Below are positions 19,001-26,766 of a stretch of DNA of 64,000 nucleotides, piece after piece (the stretch's first letter is position 1; each line of letters begins with the position of its first letter). The stretch is from NCBI GenBank assembly GCA_964565925.1, contig CAZMGV010000017.1, positions 27,185 through 91,184 of the forward strand. The letters are read 5' to 3'. Both the position numbers and the translations under genes were made by a program. The notes beneath the pieces were generated by a model. It saw only the letters and a list, made by a program, of their open reading frames with translations, was not told the origin of the DNA and did not search any database. Source of the DNA: CAZMGV01 sp964565925 (lineage in GTDB: Bacteria; JAGRBM01; JAHCIT01).

Positions 19001-19215
19001 AAGGACTGGACGCCCATCGTGTTGCCGGTACCGCCGCCATACGTCGCCGCGCTGGTCACCGGCCCGACGTTTTCCGTCGGCCACTTGTGCGTGGAATTCT
19101 GATCTGAGCCGGCACCTCCTCCGTCACCGCACGCCGAAAGCGCGAGTGAGACGGCGAGCATGAAACACGCGGTTGTACAAGTGCCAAACTGGCTGAAACG
19201 GATCGGTGACCTCAC
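13009..19215 (-). CDS. Very large Kelch-repeat / Ig-like-repeat lipoprotein
   Basis: 2068 residues, GTG start at 19213-19215 after AGGGGGT. The lipobox LALSAC at residues ~24-29 predicts lipid anchoring. Residues ~230-620 hold Kelch-type repeats (HAMAWNSTRNTVVLYGG, DVWEWNNSSW, GLAYDPVRRRVILYGG). Residues ~620-1720 hold about a dozen ~90-residue Ig-like domains of the pattern F.A.P..I..G...L.W.T..A..C.I..G, then TYTLTCQGPGGP. Residues ~1740-2068 return to Kelch repeats (AVYDSVRSKAIVFGG, HTMVYDQARSCTVLYGG). Paired cysteines per Ig domain suggest disulfides in the periplasm or outside. It is probably a surface structural or carbohydrate-binding protein; the ligand is unknown. The same Ig domain recurs in the three small lipoproteins at 54.7-57.2 kb. 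Confidence 0.88.
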   Translation of the reverse strand: MRSPIRFSQFGTCTTACFMLAVSLALSACGDGGGAGSDQNSTHKWPTENVGPVTSAATYGGGTGNTMGVQSFDVQPRSVSQRTSPSTFNQVTLSIQVSEPSPGTTTCLVAFNMPGSWNIAAGGAMTGTSTRFLSIDLQVGDIIDGHTVTTVAGMTETAVTTNAGAVVTGGTGLVYRYCPSGVNSALAAGTTWGPFYPQANPTSFYMHVDGIGGRVLIQKVIEVATPAFTNRCTACNMGAATRGLGLVYDYGIGTMVALGGDLAWGYDARRWGRYWNAGTNQWVQWADSMPQYDLGNGNKSGRAYFTAVYDRANAKTVINSGVDDHFTYGCGIFGTCDDNADDRAMTFEFNSSNNTWENNAVSSNGTVNKYAAVYADNGGWTNRVLVHSGSDLRGATNRADDLRAYNSASNTWTGAITGSSGPGARWGHAMAWNSTRNTVVLYGGCNATTGDNAGGGTGIRAGGTCADANRLNDVWEWNNSSWTSRPTTTATGSTAPTSRYNHGLAYDPVRRRVILYGGTTTNCTPDPCNGQNDQLWELDLAPATAVWYGPYTGTSVARALFGMAWNPARNSLFVVNGHLNNANQQRVDERMTTNWDQIASFSVSKTWIAANTSAVVSVGWTTEQSGALTPCTVNNYVTPPWTNDSSTSFTNGGTIDYDSTSPERRSSYTDYVLVDCGSRRADITVQREAEIRSFNSTPLVINPGPSAAVTLNWEVRAVSQCRVYRVDPGPTNVLLGTYNYNGNTSPLGSHSLGTLTPPVTGYTYELDCDGYTSPNVWGTITKQKTVGVQGNVAFTVADTYTTAGSNVNLAWTSSAINPGACVMGGLSVGWIYMLYNQNPADGDAVIFTDYVGNKVIFEFDSNSTTSPPPSGYTTVAVTINATPSITRDNLITAINANALQVTAQAATSIGTNDANYMRVRLRSEQTGVVNNLDTVTVNSPSGKLAYTSFSGGLDDFSVPDSSGSYPFIVPTLPVQMRVSCQGFDSTGTWANLTSGLRIWPQAQISSFSASPVAIPVSPNAFSIQWTTNGAIAGNSCQLSGTGITTGSAYSATAPSPPGGSFNTPLGLTNIAPTANYTITCQGDPWNGINPPNGNFATANLSVPLAVKINSFTASTPAASPGVIYPGGSSQLNWTTNAAATSCDIDNGIGSVALNGSVTVSPVALPTMYTLTCQGAGGPVSAQFSVLQHVQALTLVATPQAVLPNGTSTLSFTTVNATACTMDPGGNVIGAPFDSGVWVTPNISPGPGGITYTLNCTGTGGADTLPLSVTVYPAVQINTFTSRCNPGPTSNCAGVQPNDAANKVDFTWTTVNAAVNGCSIDNGVGIGLPANGTNLPAGGVTFPSPPATVSITCNGTHGDSAVSNLVVPQRVQVLSVTANPAVVVPGFTTDIAWNTVQASVCNLDDDGILPNLYSNISVPAGVQTLTFPSTPKTYTVTCTGTGAQHSLGVTVTAPTVVTITGFTSNLAAVPPSGTVNLTWGSYLGTSCTVTSAQTTPATNLSGLSGAAVATQPITTFPADFLLSCAGPGGPATRTLTIQRKVSITSFTATPSPSIPTQNATLTWVTGDATSCDIDGQSGFGNVTIPSASMVINGASTSPLPRTYVLTCQGPGGPVTANATIADTTSVKIASFTTTANAINIGQQITLSWSTYRATTGCTLNPGAITAVTANAGNLVVNGSTNLTPASLPTTYTLNCGGPAPTPVTATQTITDKGWVQVVSGLSGASARERASAVYDSVRSKAIVFGGYNNGFKNDIWEWDGASWTQSCTGAPCTTTQPEARYAHSMAYDATNQRTVLFGGYSDTFNYLVGTWVWNGAGTAWTKAEAGAGAASCDDIYNVGASSPAPRTDAAMAYDTARSRVILYGGRCGEYVFDDMWEWNGATSTWARTCTACTSGTQKPLPVYGHTMVYDQARSCTVLYGGTGTDINGNPVYYPSTAGDTWLYNTTANTCGAATPANVWTKFTPADPDADGNPSARRGAGMAYDVHLNRSVLFGGEASDGVTKLNDTWVWYLSGTMTWKQALGTFSALTPRTGSMLIYDGAAGRTDMLLLTGVGSSSPDPLGDYWKWDL

Positions 19216-19545
19216 GGCCTACCCCCTGAGAAAGTTGATTCAAAGATCATCGGCTCAAACCTTGTTATAGTCGGTTAACAAACTATCACAGCCTTCCTTG
19301 TACGAGCAAGGCGCAGAGCCCCGCGAACCCTTGAGATTATTGGGGTTTTTGCGATTACCGGCCCATCTTGAACCGGCAATATCCAGGTAAACGGCAAAAC
19401 CAGACAACCTGCTGGAATAACGGCGGAAACCAGATGAACCGGCCGGATTGACGCACGGTGCCAGTGACGCGACCGACTGGAATCCCGTGACACGCGGTAC
19501 AGTTTCCCGGTGATGCGTCTCAAAGGTATACGCGTAAAACGATTC
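19216..19545. other. Intergenic region without a recognisable gene (330 bp)
   Basis: Upstream of the giant Kelch lipoprotein gene and downstream of the HTTM-like gene, both on the minus strand. A moderately AT-rich block at 19240-19300 is the likely promoter area for the lipoprotein. A weak plus-strand hairpin, aaccc/gggtt followed by TTT, lies near 19327-19351. An 82-codon minus-strand open frame here has no ribosome site or recognisable features and I do not call it. Confidence 0.4.
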
Positions 19546-20436
19546 TTACCGGCCGGAAATATTTACATTTTCAAGGCCGGTATTTCGCCAGAAATCCCGC
19601 CGCAGCCACCGCTCGTCAAAGATGAACAGGTGGAACACGATCATCCCCGCGCTGACCACCGGGATGCGGACCAGCAGCAGTACGCCGACGTGCATGAGCG
19701 TAATGATGACCCAGCTGAGGGGCCGTCCCAGACGGAACAGACTCATGGGAACGGCGGCGAACTCGCCCGCGATCACGAACCAGGTCGCGCAGTTCCCGGC
19801 AATACCCTGCAACCCGTACTGCGTAATGCCGGGCAGCCACCAGTCCCGGGCGAGCGGGGTCCCAAGAATCCACGGCAGCGCGGAACCGTCACGCCACTGG
19901 CCCGAGTAAAACCACTTGTCGATTCCGCTTGAGGTGTAGCTGACGGCAAAGACCGCCCAGCCCCCCCAGAAGATCAGCGGCGGGAACTTCCAGACACCGG
20001 GGGGCGGTTTCAGACGCCGGCGGTCAAGGCTCCACCGTTCGCCGGACGGAATCAGGACGAACGCCAGCATCGTCCAGCCGATGTAGGCGTTGGCGACGCA
20101 CGTGGCGTACTCGCCCATGGTGAACATGCAGAACAATCCGTAAAAAACGATGGCGGCCACAATCCGCCGGTAGATTCCCAGAACGAACGCGAACACTGCC
20201 GCCGCCAGAACGGTGAAGAACGCATAGACCTCTTCCGGCCGGCCGGCGTACCGGAGCCAGTTGATACCGGGGCCGGCAATGAACCGTTCGTACCGCGGTA
20301 TGCCCTTGATGCTGTAGAGCTGCGCGGCGTCAGGCCATACCATCCAGATGTAAAACAGCAGGTAACCGCCCAGCAGCATGCGGAAAAGCGATAACCGTGT
20401 CTCGCTGACAGCCGTCACATTGGAATCACTGGTCAT
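19546..20436 (-). CDS. HTTM-domain-like integral membrane protein
   Basis: 296 residues with about six to seven hydrophobic helices. LSLFRMLLGGYLLFYIW at the start, the conserved GIDKWFYSGQWRDGSALPWIL segment and the late GEFAAVPMSLFRLGRPLSWVI are typical of bacterial homologues of vitamin K-dependent gamma-carboxylase (HTTM domain). Whether it carboxylates anything is unknown; most bacterial members lack a demonstrated substrate. It overlaps the upstream gene by 4 nt (ATGA), forming a two-gene operon. Confidence 0.75.
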   Translation of the reverse strand: MTSDSNVTAVSETRLSLFRMLLGGYLLFYIWMVWPDAAQLYSIKGIPRYERFIAGPGINWLRYAGRPEEVYAFFTVLAAAVFAFVLGIYRRIVAAIVFYGLFCMFTMGEYATCVANAYIGWTMLAFVLIPSGERWSLDRRRLKPPPGVWKFPPLIFWGGWAVFAVSYTSSGIDKWFYSGQWRDGSALPWILGTPLARDWWLPGITQYGLQGIAGNCATWFVIAGEFAAVPMSLFRLGRPLSWVIITLMHVGVLLLVRIPVVSAGMIVFHLFIFDERWLRRDFWRNTGLENVNISGR

Positions 20437-20984
20437 GATTCACACTTGATCTGTATCCGCACCGGATCGGGTCCCACTGTCGTCTGCCGGGGCGTTTCGG
20501 AGACGATCTCGCGGATCGGCGCATTCAGGCCGAGATTGCGGCTGAGCGGCCCCCTGTCGCAGAAACCGTCGGCCAGAATCCCGAGGCTCCGTTCCCGCGC
20601 CGGGGCGAGAAACGCCTCCGCATAGGCAAGCCTCAGGAACTCGCTTGAAGAGATGTTTTCATACAGGCCGTCGTCACTGAGCACATCAAAAGGCTGGCCG
20701 GCGGTCGTCGTCCCGGAGAGATGAATGTGCTTCACAAAATCTGCCTGGTTCACATAACCGTGGATCACGGTTGGCATCGGTGAAAACGACATGGACCAGT
20801 GGCCGTGTCCGATAAACGCTTTTCTGGGCGCGACCCAGAACGTCACCGAACGGCCGAGCCCCATCACGGCAAGGACAACGGCCGCGACCGCCGTCCAGCT
20901 CAAGCGATGCCGGCCACCAGCACTTACTGGTGCAAGTTCCGACGTGAAGGCACGCCACCACCCGGACATTTTACTCGGGACCAT
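20433..20984 (-). CDS. Membrane-anchored protein of unknown function, partner of the HTTM-like gene
   Basis: About 183 residues from the ATG at 20982-20984. A longer start at 21065 and a shorter one at 20969 are possible. One transmembrane helix near the N-terminus (SWTAVAAVVLAVMGLG) is followed by an extracytoplasmic domain (FGHGHWSMSF-like, then NISSSEFLRLAYAEAFL). I do not recognise the family. Small single-pass partners next to HTTM genes are common, so a joint function is likely. The 4-nt overlap with the next gene indicates translational coupling. The preferred start leaves a 7-bp dyad in the upstream region rather than in the coding sequence. Confidence 0.6.
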   Translation of the reverse strand: MVPSKMSGWWRAFTSELAPVSAGGRHRLSWTAVAAVVLAVMGLGRSVTFWVAPRKAFIGHGHWSMSFSPMPTVIHGYVNQADFVKHIHLSGTTTAGQPFDVLSDDGLYENISSSEFLRLAYAEAFLAPARERSLGILADGFCDRGPLSRNLGLNAPIREIVSETPRQTTVGPDPVRIQIKCES

Positions 20985-21032
20985 TTGCGGATACTCGCAC
21001 GTCCACCGCGAACGGACAAGCAAACGCGTGAC

Positions 21033-21048
21033 GCGCACTACAGTGCGC
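21033..21048. promoter_or_regulatory. Operator-like dyad gcgcact-ac-agtgcgc
   Basis: Perfect 7-bp arms with a 2-nt spacer in the region between the HTTM operon and the divergent haloperoxidase gene. It is a candidate binding site for a dimeric repressor; no regulator gene is adjacent. Confidence 0.4.
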
Positions 21049-21232
21049 ACCAAATCTAGTGGCATATCTATAATTACGCGTCGGCTCGAAACGATTCGCG
21101 GGTCTCAGGCAGCAGGTGACTTTAATATAATCCGGCGCGCTCATCCGCATTGCCCGGTCGTTGCGATTGATTGTATAATTCCGGAAATTCACATCCTGTT
21201 TTTCCACGGGAAGAGCAGCCCTTCGGAGAACC

Positions 21233-24200
21233 ATGCCCCGTTCACTCAGATTGTTGGTTTCGATACTCGTGATTGCGTCCCTTACGGCGTGCAAGCACTC
21301 CACGAAGACGACGTCGGCCGGGGGTTCCGGCGGCTCCACTCACGAAGAACGGACCCCGCCGCCGCCGTCCGTGGCACGGATCTGGGACGAAGCGCTTCTC
21401 GATGCGATCCGGCGCGACACGCCGCGGCCCGGCGTCCATGCGCGCAACCTGTTTCACACGTCTGTCGCCATGTACGACGCCTGGGCGGTTTACGCCGGCA
21501 AGGAAAGCGCCGGATACCTGACCAAATACAAGATCCATCGTCCGCCGCAGGAAATACCTTACGACCGGGCGGAGGCCATCAGTTTCGCGGCGTACCGGAT
21601 CCTCACGGCCCGTTTCCTTCACTCGCCCGGTGTCGCAGCATCGCAGCTCGAGTTCGACAACACGATGGCGTCGCTTGGATACGACAAGAACAACACTTCG
21701 ACCGACGGCGATTCTCCGGCCGCCGTCGGCAACCGGATCGCGCAGACGGTACTCGCCTACGGGCTCCTCGACGGTTCAAACGAATCGGCCAACTATGCCG
21801 ATCCGACCTACAAGCCCGTCAATGATCCGCTCATCGTCAAGCTGGAAGGCACGACCCAGAGCGATCCCAACCGCTGGCAGCCGCTGGCGTTCGACTACTT
21901 CGTCACGCAGAACGGAATCCCGGTCGGCGCGCTCACACAGACCTTTATCGGCTCCCAGTGGGGCAAGGTCCTTCCGTTCGCCATGAAGAAGGGTCTGGGG
22001 GAGGTACTCTATCACGATCCGGGACAGCTCTATCGCCTCGACCCGGTTCACCCGGAAACCAGCGACGAGTTCCGCGAAGATGTCGTCACGATTATCCGGC
22101 TGAGCAGCCAGCTTACCCCCGATGACGGCGAATACATGGATATTTCGCCGGGGGCATTCGGCAACAACCCGCTCGGCACGGACGCCGGCACGGGGTATCC
22201 GGTCAATCCGGTCACCGGCGAACCTTACCCTGCACAACCGGTGAAACGTGGCGATTTCGGTCGGGTGCTCGCGGAGTTCTGGGCCGACGGCCCTCACTCA
22301 GAGACCCCGCCGGGTCACTGGAACGTCATCGCTAACTACGTTTCGGACCAGCCGAGTACCGTAAAGAAAGTCGGCGGGATGGGGCGCGATGTCGATCCGC
22401 TCGAATGGGATGTGAAGCTCTATTTCGCCCTGAACGGAGCGGTCCACGATGCCGCCGTCGCCTGCTGGGGTACCAAGCGCCACTATGACGGTTCCCGCCC
22501 GATTTCGATGGTCCGCTACATGGGCGGGAAAGGCCAGTCGAGCGATCCCGAACTTCCCTCTTACGATCCCGAAGGGCTCCCGCTCATCGACGGCCTGATC
22601 GAACTGATCACGCCCGCAACGACGGCGCCCGGTCAGCACCACGAAAATCTGGCCGGCCATGAAGGAGAGATCGCCGTATATGCGTGGAAGGGAAACCCTG
22701 CAGATCCCATCACGCAGGCGGGGGGAGTCGGCTGGATTCTCGCCATCGACTGGTTCCCGTATCAGCTCGGAACTTTCGTCACCCCCGCATTCCCCGGCTA
22801 CACTTCCGGCCATAGCACCTTCAGCCGGTCGGCAGCCGAAGTGCTGACGGCATTTACCGGCAGTCCCTGGTTCCCGGGCGGACTCGGCGATTACAACATT
22901 GCGGCCGGTACGGGACTGAAGTTCGAATACGGTCCCAGTGAGGACGTCGATCTTCAATGGGCAAGTTACTTCGACGCTGCAGACCAGGCGGGCCTTTCAC
23001 GGCAGTATGGCGGCATCCACGTAAACCTCGACGACAAGCGCGCCCGGATCATGGGATCGCAGATCGGCAAGGATGCCTGGGCGCTGGCCGAACGGTATTT
23101 CTCGGGCGACAGATCCCTCGTTCCACCGGAACCGCAGCCTCCGGACCCGTCACCGGTCGGCGACGCACCTACGATCCCCAAGGTGCCGGTAACGGAGCCC
23201 GCATACACCATGCCTGCGGCAGGACAGTGCAGCGTCGTCGCCCAAGGGACTTACCGCACGTCGCCTCCGGTACCGTCATGCACCTCAGTCAGCAACGCCT
23301 GCAATGGCGCTGGCGGTGTCGTCATCGAGACGGCTACGTCATCCATTGCCCCGACAGCCGGAGCATATTTCCATGTGGACACCACCGAATCTCCGGACAA
23401 TATTGAAGTCCGGGTAAACGGCGAGCAGGTCCCCCTGCTCTTTAAGGATCCAGACGACGACAGTCGGGGCGCGATCTACACGCTGCCGCGGCCCGCCGGC
23501 TTACATTTGCCCCAATGCCCCGTGCAGATCTCGGTACGGCTGAACGGCGCACTCGAAGACGATGACTGCCGCCAGATGGAAATCGTCCGGCCCCATTTCG
23601 AAGACGTTGCCGATGTCATGGGCCTCACGTTCACCCACACCGAAACCGGAGACCCGCAGCCCTACGCCACTGGAATCGGCTTCGGCGATTTCGATAACGA
23701 CGGCGATCAGGATCTTTATCTCCCGAACTTCTCCGGGTTCGGCATATTCTTTAAAAATACCGGAGATACGAATAACGACGCGATTCCCGATTTTGTGGAC
23801 GCTACCGCCGATGTCGGCCTGAGCGAAATTGACAAGGGCGCCTCCGCCGTATTTGTCGACTACGACAATGACGGAGACCGTGACCTGTTTATCGGCAGGC
23901 AGGGCGACAGCCTGATGTTCCAGAACCAGCTGATCGAATCCGGAACCGCGACATTTACCGACGTGACGTCGGCCGTCGGCCTGTCGGATATCAAGGCCCG
24001 GGTCGCGGGTCAGGCCTGGGGAGACTTCGACGGCGACGGGGATCTGGATCTTTATCTTTCGACACATGTGAACAGTTCTGAACCCGTCACTACCTACCGG
24101 GATCATCTTTACCGGAACGACAGCGGGGTGTTCCTGGATATCACAGATTCGACGCTGACCGAGCAGGTTGCCGGTTCGCATCCCACCGCGCTGATCGGGT

Positions 24201-25216
24201 TCGCCGCCATGTGGATCGATGTAGATGGTGACGGCGATCTGGATCTGATGGTGACCAGCGATGACATCGAGAACAGCGACCTGATTGCACTGGGAATTGT
24301 GCGGCCCAATGTTCTCTGGAGGAACGACGGACCCGGCGCGCTGCCCAATACATGGATATTCACCGACGTAACAGAAGATTCCGGGTGGGCCTATCTGCCT
24401 GATGCGAAAGGACAGGGGATCAACGCCATGGGACTCTCGGCCGGCGACCTGAATCGCGACGGCAAGCCGGATTTCGCCATGTCCAACATCGGCCCGAACT
24501 ACCTCCTCCGGAACACCACCTCTCCTTCCGGAATTACTTTCGTCGATATTTCCGATGCTGCGGGAATCAGGCGGACTTACTTCGACTGGCAGCCTGAAAC
24601 ACCCGGCGATGCAGGCCCCCTTGCCCGGCGCGACATGTCGATTACCTGGGGAACCAACCTGTTCGATGCGGATGCCGACGGTGATCTCGATCTCTTCTAT
24701 GCAGGAGGTTCCGGACTCCAGGTATTCGGTCCCCGGCCTGTTCCGAGCGCGTTCTTCGTGAATAACGGATCCAACGTATTCGCCGACAATTCGATGGAAT
24801 CCGGCACGACCGACGACCAGTCGGCGACGTCAACAGCACTCGTGGACATCGATCATGACGGTTTCCAGGATCTCGCCGTGGCAAACGTGAACGGGAAATT
24901 CCGGTTCTACCTGAACGTGACGCCGCAGAACGGAAATACCAATCACTGGCTCCAGGTGGATCTCGCCGGTACAGTTTCCAACCGCGACGCGCTGGGATCG
25001 GTCGTAAAGGTGAAAATGAACAACAATCAGGTGCAGACCTGCTGGGTCGTCAACACAAACGGCATGGGATCAGGCAGCGAACTGACATGCAATTTCGGCC
25101 TGGGCGCCGACACCTCGGTTCAGGATATCCAGATTCAGTGGCCCGACGGAACGATCACGCATCCGTCGCTGCCTTCCGTCGACTCCCGGATACTCTGCAA
25201 GGAACCCGGTCCGTAA
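21233..25216 (+). CDS. Vanadium-haloperoxidase-like (PAP2) lipoprotein fused to FG-GAP/VCBS repeats and an ASPIC/UnbV domain
   Basis: 1327 residues; ribosome site CGGAGAA before the ATG. The lipobox is SLTAC (Cys20). Residues ~50-625 are a vanadium-dependent haloperoxidase/acid-phosphatase domain with all three vanadate-binding motifs: KRHYDGSRP (415-423, KX6RP), YTSGHS (525-527 SGH) and SRQYGGIH (589-596). Residues ~690-790 are a linker rich in Pro and Cys. Residues ~790-1220 contain repeated FG-GAP/VCBS calcium-binding motifs (DFDNDGDQDLYL, DYDNDGDRDLFI, DVDGDGDLDLMV). Residues ~1235-1327 match ASPIC/UnbV (SNRDALGSVVKV, FGLGADTSVQDIQIQWPDG). It probably oxidises halides or hydrolyses phosphates at the surface; the fusion is unusual. 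Confidence 0.88.
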   Translation: MPRSLRLLVSILVIASLTACKHSTKTTSAGGSGGSTHEERTPPPPSVARIWDEALLDAIRRDTPRPGVHARNLFHTSVAMYDAWAVYAGKESAGYLTKYKIHRPPQEIPYDRAEAISFAAYRILTARFLHSPGVAASQLEFDNTMASLGYDKNNTSTDGDSPAAVGNRIAQTVLAYGLLDGSNESANYADPTYKPVNDPLIVKLEGTTQSDPNRWQPLAFDYFVTQNGIPVGALTQTFIGSQWGKVLPFAMKKGLGEVLYHDPGQLYRLDPVHPETSDEFREDVVTIIRLSSQLTPDDGEYMDISPGAFGNNPLGTDAGTGYPVNPVTGEPYPAQPVKRGDFGRVLAEFWADGPHSETPPGHWNVIANYVSDQPSTVKKVGGMGRDVDPLEWDVKLYFALNGAVHDAAVACWGTKRHYDGSRPISMVRYMGGKGQSSDPELPSYDPEGLPLIDGLIELITPATTAPGQHHENLAGHEGEIAVYAWKGNPADPITQAGGVGWILAIDWFPYQLGTFVTPAFPGYTSGHSTFSRSAAEVLTAFTGSPWFPGGLGDYNIAAGTGLKFEYGPSEDVDLQWASYFDAADQAGLSRQYGGIHVNLDDKRARIMGSQIGKDAWALAERYFSGDRSLVPPEPQPPDPSPVGDAPTIPKVPVTEPAYTMPAAGQCSVVAQGTYRTSPPVPSCTSVSNACNGAGGVVIETATSSIAPTAGAYFHVDTTESPDNIEVRVNGEQVPLLFKDPDDDSRGAIYTLPRPAGLHLPQCPVQISVRLNGALEDDDCRQMEIVRPHFEDVADVMGLTFTHTETGDPQPYATGIGFGDFDNDGDQDLYLPNFSGFGIFFKNTGDTNNDAIPDFVDATADVGLSEIDKGASAVFVDYDNDGDRDLFIGRQGDSLMFQNQLIESGTATFTDVTSAVGLSDIKARVAGQAWGDFDGDGDLDLYLSTHVNSSEPVTTYRDHLYRNDSGVFLDITDSTLTEQVAGSHPTALIGFAAMWIDVDGDGDLDLMVTSDDIENSDLIALGIVRPNVLWRNDGPGALPNTWIFTDVTEDSGWAYLPDAKGQGINAMGLSAGDLNRDGKPDFAMSNIGPNYLLRNTTSPSGITFVDISDAAGIRRTYFDWQPETPGDAGPLARRDMSITWGTNLFDADADGDLDLFYAGGSGLQVFGPRPVPSAFFVNNGSNVFADNSMESGTTDDQSATSTALVDIDHDGFQDLAVANVNGKFRFYLNVTPQNGNTNHWLQVDLAGTVSNRDALGSVVKVKMNNNQVQTCWVVNTNGMGSGSELTCNFGLGADTSVQDIQIQWPDGTITHPSLPSVDSRILCKEPGP

Positions 25217-25312
25217 CCCGCGACCGGCGGGCCATGCCCTGTTGCTCCCCCTCTCCGTTTCAGGCATGAAACCGGCGTAACCGGCCAGTTTCTTCTGAAA
25301 GGACCCGTTGTC

Positions 25313-25906
25313 ATGTCAAAGTTCACCCGAGTTTTCGTTGTCGCCGCCACTCTTTGCGCCGTCACAGCCGTCCGCGCAGAGGCGCCCAAGCCCGCACCGG
25401 CGGCCGCCTATACTATCGATCCGGTGCACTCGACGGTTTTATTCAAGGTCCTGCACATGGGAGCATCCAATTTCTACGGACGCTTCAATGACGTATCCGG
25501 TACGATTGCGCTGGACGTGGCCAAGCCCGAAAACAGCTCCGTCGAGTTCACCGTAAAAACGGAAAGCATCGACACGAACAATGCCAAGCGGGATGAGCAC
25601 CTCAAGGGACCGGATTTTTTCCTGACGAAACAGTTCCCCACGGCCAATTTCAAGAGCAAAACTGTCAAGAAGACCGGCGACAAGACCTATGACGTCGCCG
25701 GCGATCTCACGATCCGGGGCATCACAAAGCCGGCGTCGTTTACCTTTACGCAGGTCGGAGCAGGCAAGACTCCCAACGGCAAGGAAATCATCGGCGGAGA
25801 AACCGCCATCACCGTCAAGCGGGGTGACTTCGGGCTGACCTACGGACAGGGAGCGCTCGGCGAAGAGGTAACGCTCATCGTGTCGGTCGAAGCGGGCAAG
25901 AACTAA
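25313..25906 (+). CDS. YceI-family periplasmic lipocalin-like protein
   Basis: 197 residues. A Sec signal peptide ends near AVRAEA (residue ~23). The mature part is a full YceI domain: YTIDPVHSTVLFKVLHMG, GRFNDVSGTIALD, SIDTNNAKRDEHLKGPDFF, and the closing GLTYGQGALGEEVTLIVSVEA. Family members bind polyisoprenoids or other long lipids in the periplasm. TGAAAGGA lies upstream of the ATG. The next gene starts 1 bp after the stop codon, so the two are probably co-transcribed. Confidence 0.9.
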   Translation: MSKFTRVFVVAATLCAVTAVRAEAPKPAPAAAYTIDPVHSTVLFKVLHMGASNFYGRFNDVSGTIALDVAKPENSSVEFTVKTESIDTNNAKRDEHLKGPDFFLTKQFPTANFKSKTVKKTGDKTYDVAGDLTIRGITKPASFTFTQVGAGKTPNGKEIIGGETAITVKRGDFGLTYGQGALGEEVTLIVSVEAGKN

Positions 25907-25907
25907 C

Positions 25908-26738
25908 GTGATCGCAGCCGCCGTCCTCGCCATCGCCGTTCCGCTGGTTCTAGGCGCCACCGGCGCTTATCTCGACAAGCCGTGGAGCGCCGCGACCGCC
26001 GCCGGGCTGGGTTATGTGACGGCGCAGCTCATCCTGTCGGGTCTGCCGCCGTTTCCGCCGGTCGACACCACACAGTGGTTAGTCGTGATTGGTGCGGCGG
26101 GCACACTGATGGCTTTTCTTGAAGCCGATATCGATCCTAAGCCGGTGAAATTCTGGAAGTACCGCCTGATCGCTTTAAGTGGAACCGTCTGGCTGACACT
26201 CCGGCCGCTCACGACATCAGGCAGCTGGCCGCTGGGCGTGTCGGTTTCCTACTCGCTGGGTTTCCTCGGGCTCGGTGTCGTGTTCGCGGCCAGCGCCGAT
26301 GCGCTGGCCAAGGAATCCTCAAGCCTTGCCCGTACTGCCGCACTGGCCGCCTCGGCAGCGACAACCGCACTGGCTCTTGCATTTTCCGGCAGTACGCTGC
26401 TGGCTCAGCTCGCGGGAGTCCTTGCTGCGGCTCTGGGCGGGATTGCCGCAGTCCAGGCCGTGCGCAAGACCGAGATACCTTCGGCGCTGACGGCGGCGGT
26501 TTTTCTCCCGCTCGTGGCGATTGTCACCAACGGGTATTTCTATTCGAATCTGTCACTTGCCGGATCGGTGCTGCTTCTCGTCGGGCCGGCGCTTCCGCTG
26601 GCGCTCGGTTCGCAGCTCCCGGAAAAACTGACCGGCCTGAACCGAACAGCTGCGCTCGCTGCTTTAGCCGCACTGCCGGGGCTCATTGCCGTCGGGATCG
26701 CACTGGCGAATCAGCCCAAACCGGGAACGGATTACTGA
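25908..26738 (+). CDS. Polytopic membrane protein of unknown function
   Basis: 276 residues with a GTG start one base after the yceI stop. About eight hydrophobic segments alternate with short loops (for example LAIAVPLVLGATGAYL, WLVVIGAAGTLMAFLEA, LGFLGLGVVFAAS, AGSVLLLVGPALPLALG), so it is an inner-membrane protein. The sequence is Ala/Leu-rich with few conserved polar residues, and I cannot assign it to a family. The tight spacing suggests an operon with yceI. Confidence 0.7.
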   Translation: MIAAAVLAIAVPLVLGATGAYLDKPWSAATAAGLGYVTAQLILSGLPPFPPVDTTQWLVVIGAAGTLMAFLEADIDPKPVKFWKYRLIALSGTVWLTLRPLTTSGSWPLGVSVSYSLGFLGLGVVFAASADALAKESSSLARTAALAASAATTALALAFSGSTLLAQLAGVLAAALGGIAAVQAVRKTEIPSALTAAVFLPLVAIVTNGYFYSNLSLAGSVLLLVGPALPLALGSQLPEKLTGLNRTAALAALAALPGLIAVGIALANQPKPGTDY

Positions 26739-26766
26739 GGTCGCTAATCGGTTTTTAATAGCTCGT

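Noticed and set aside
19275..19523. 82-codon minus-strand open frame
   Set aside because: No ribosome site, no recognisable motif and basic low-quality composition in a promoter region.
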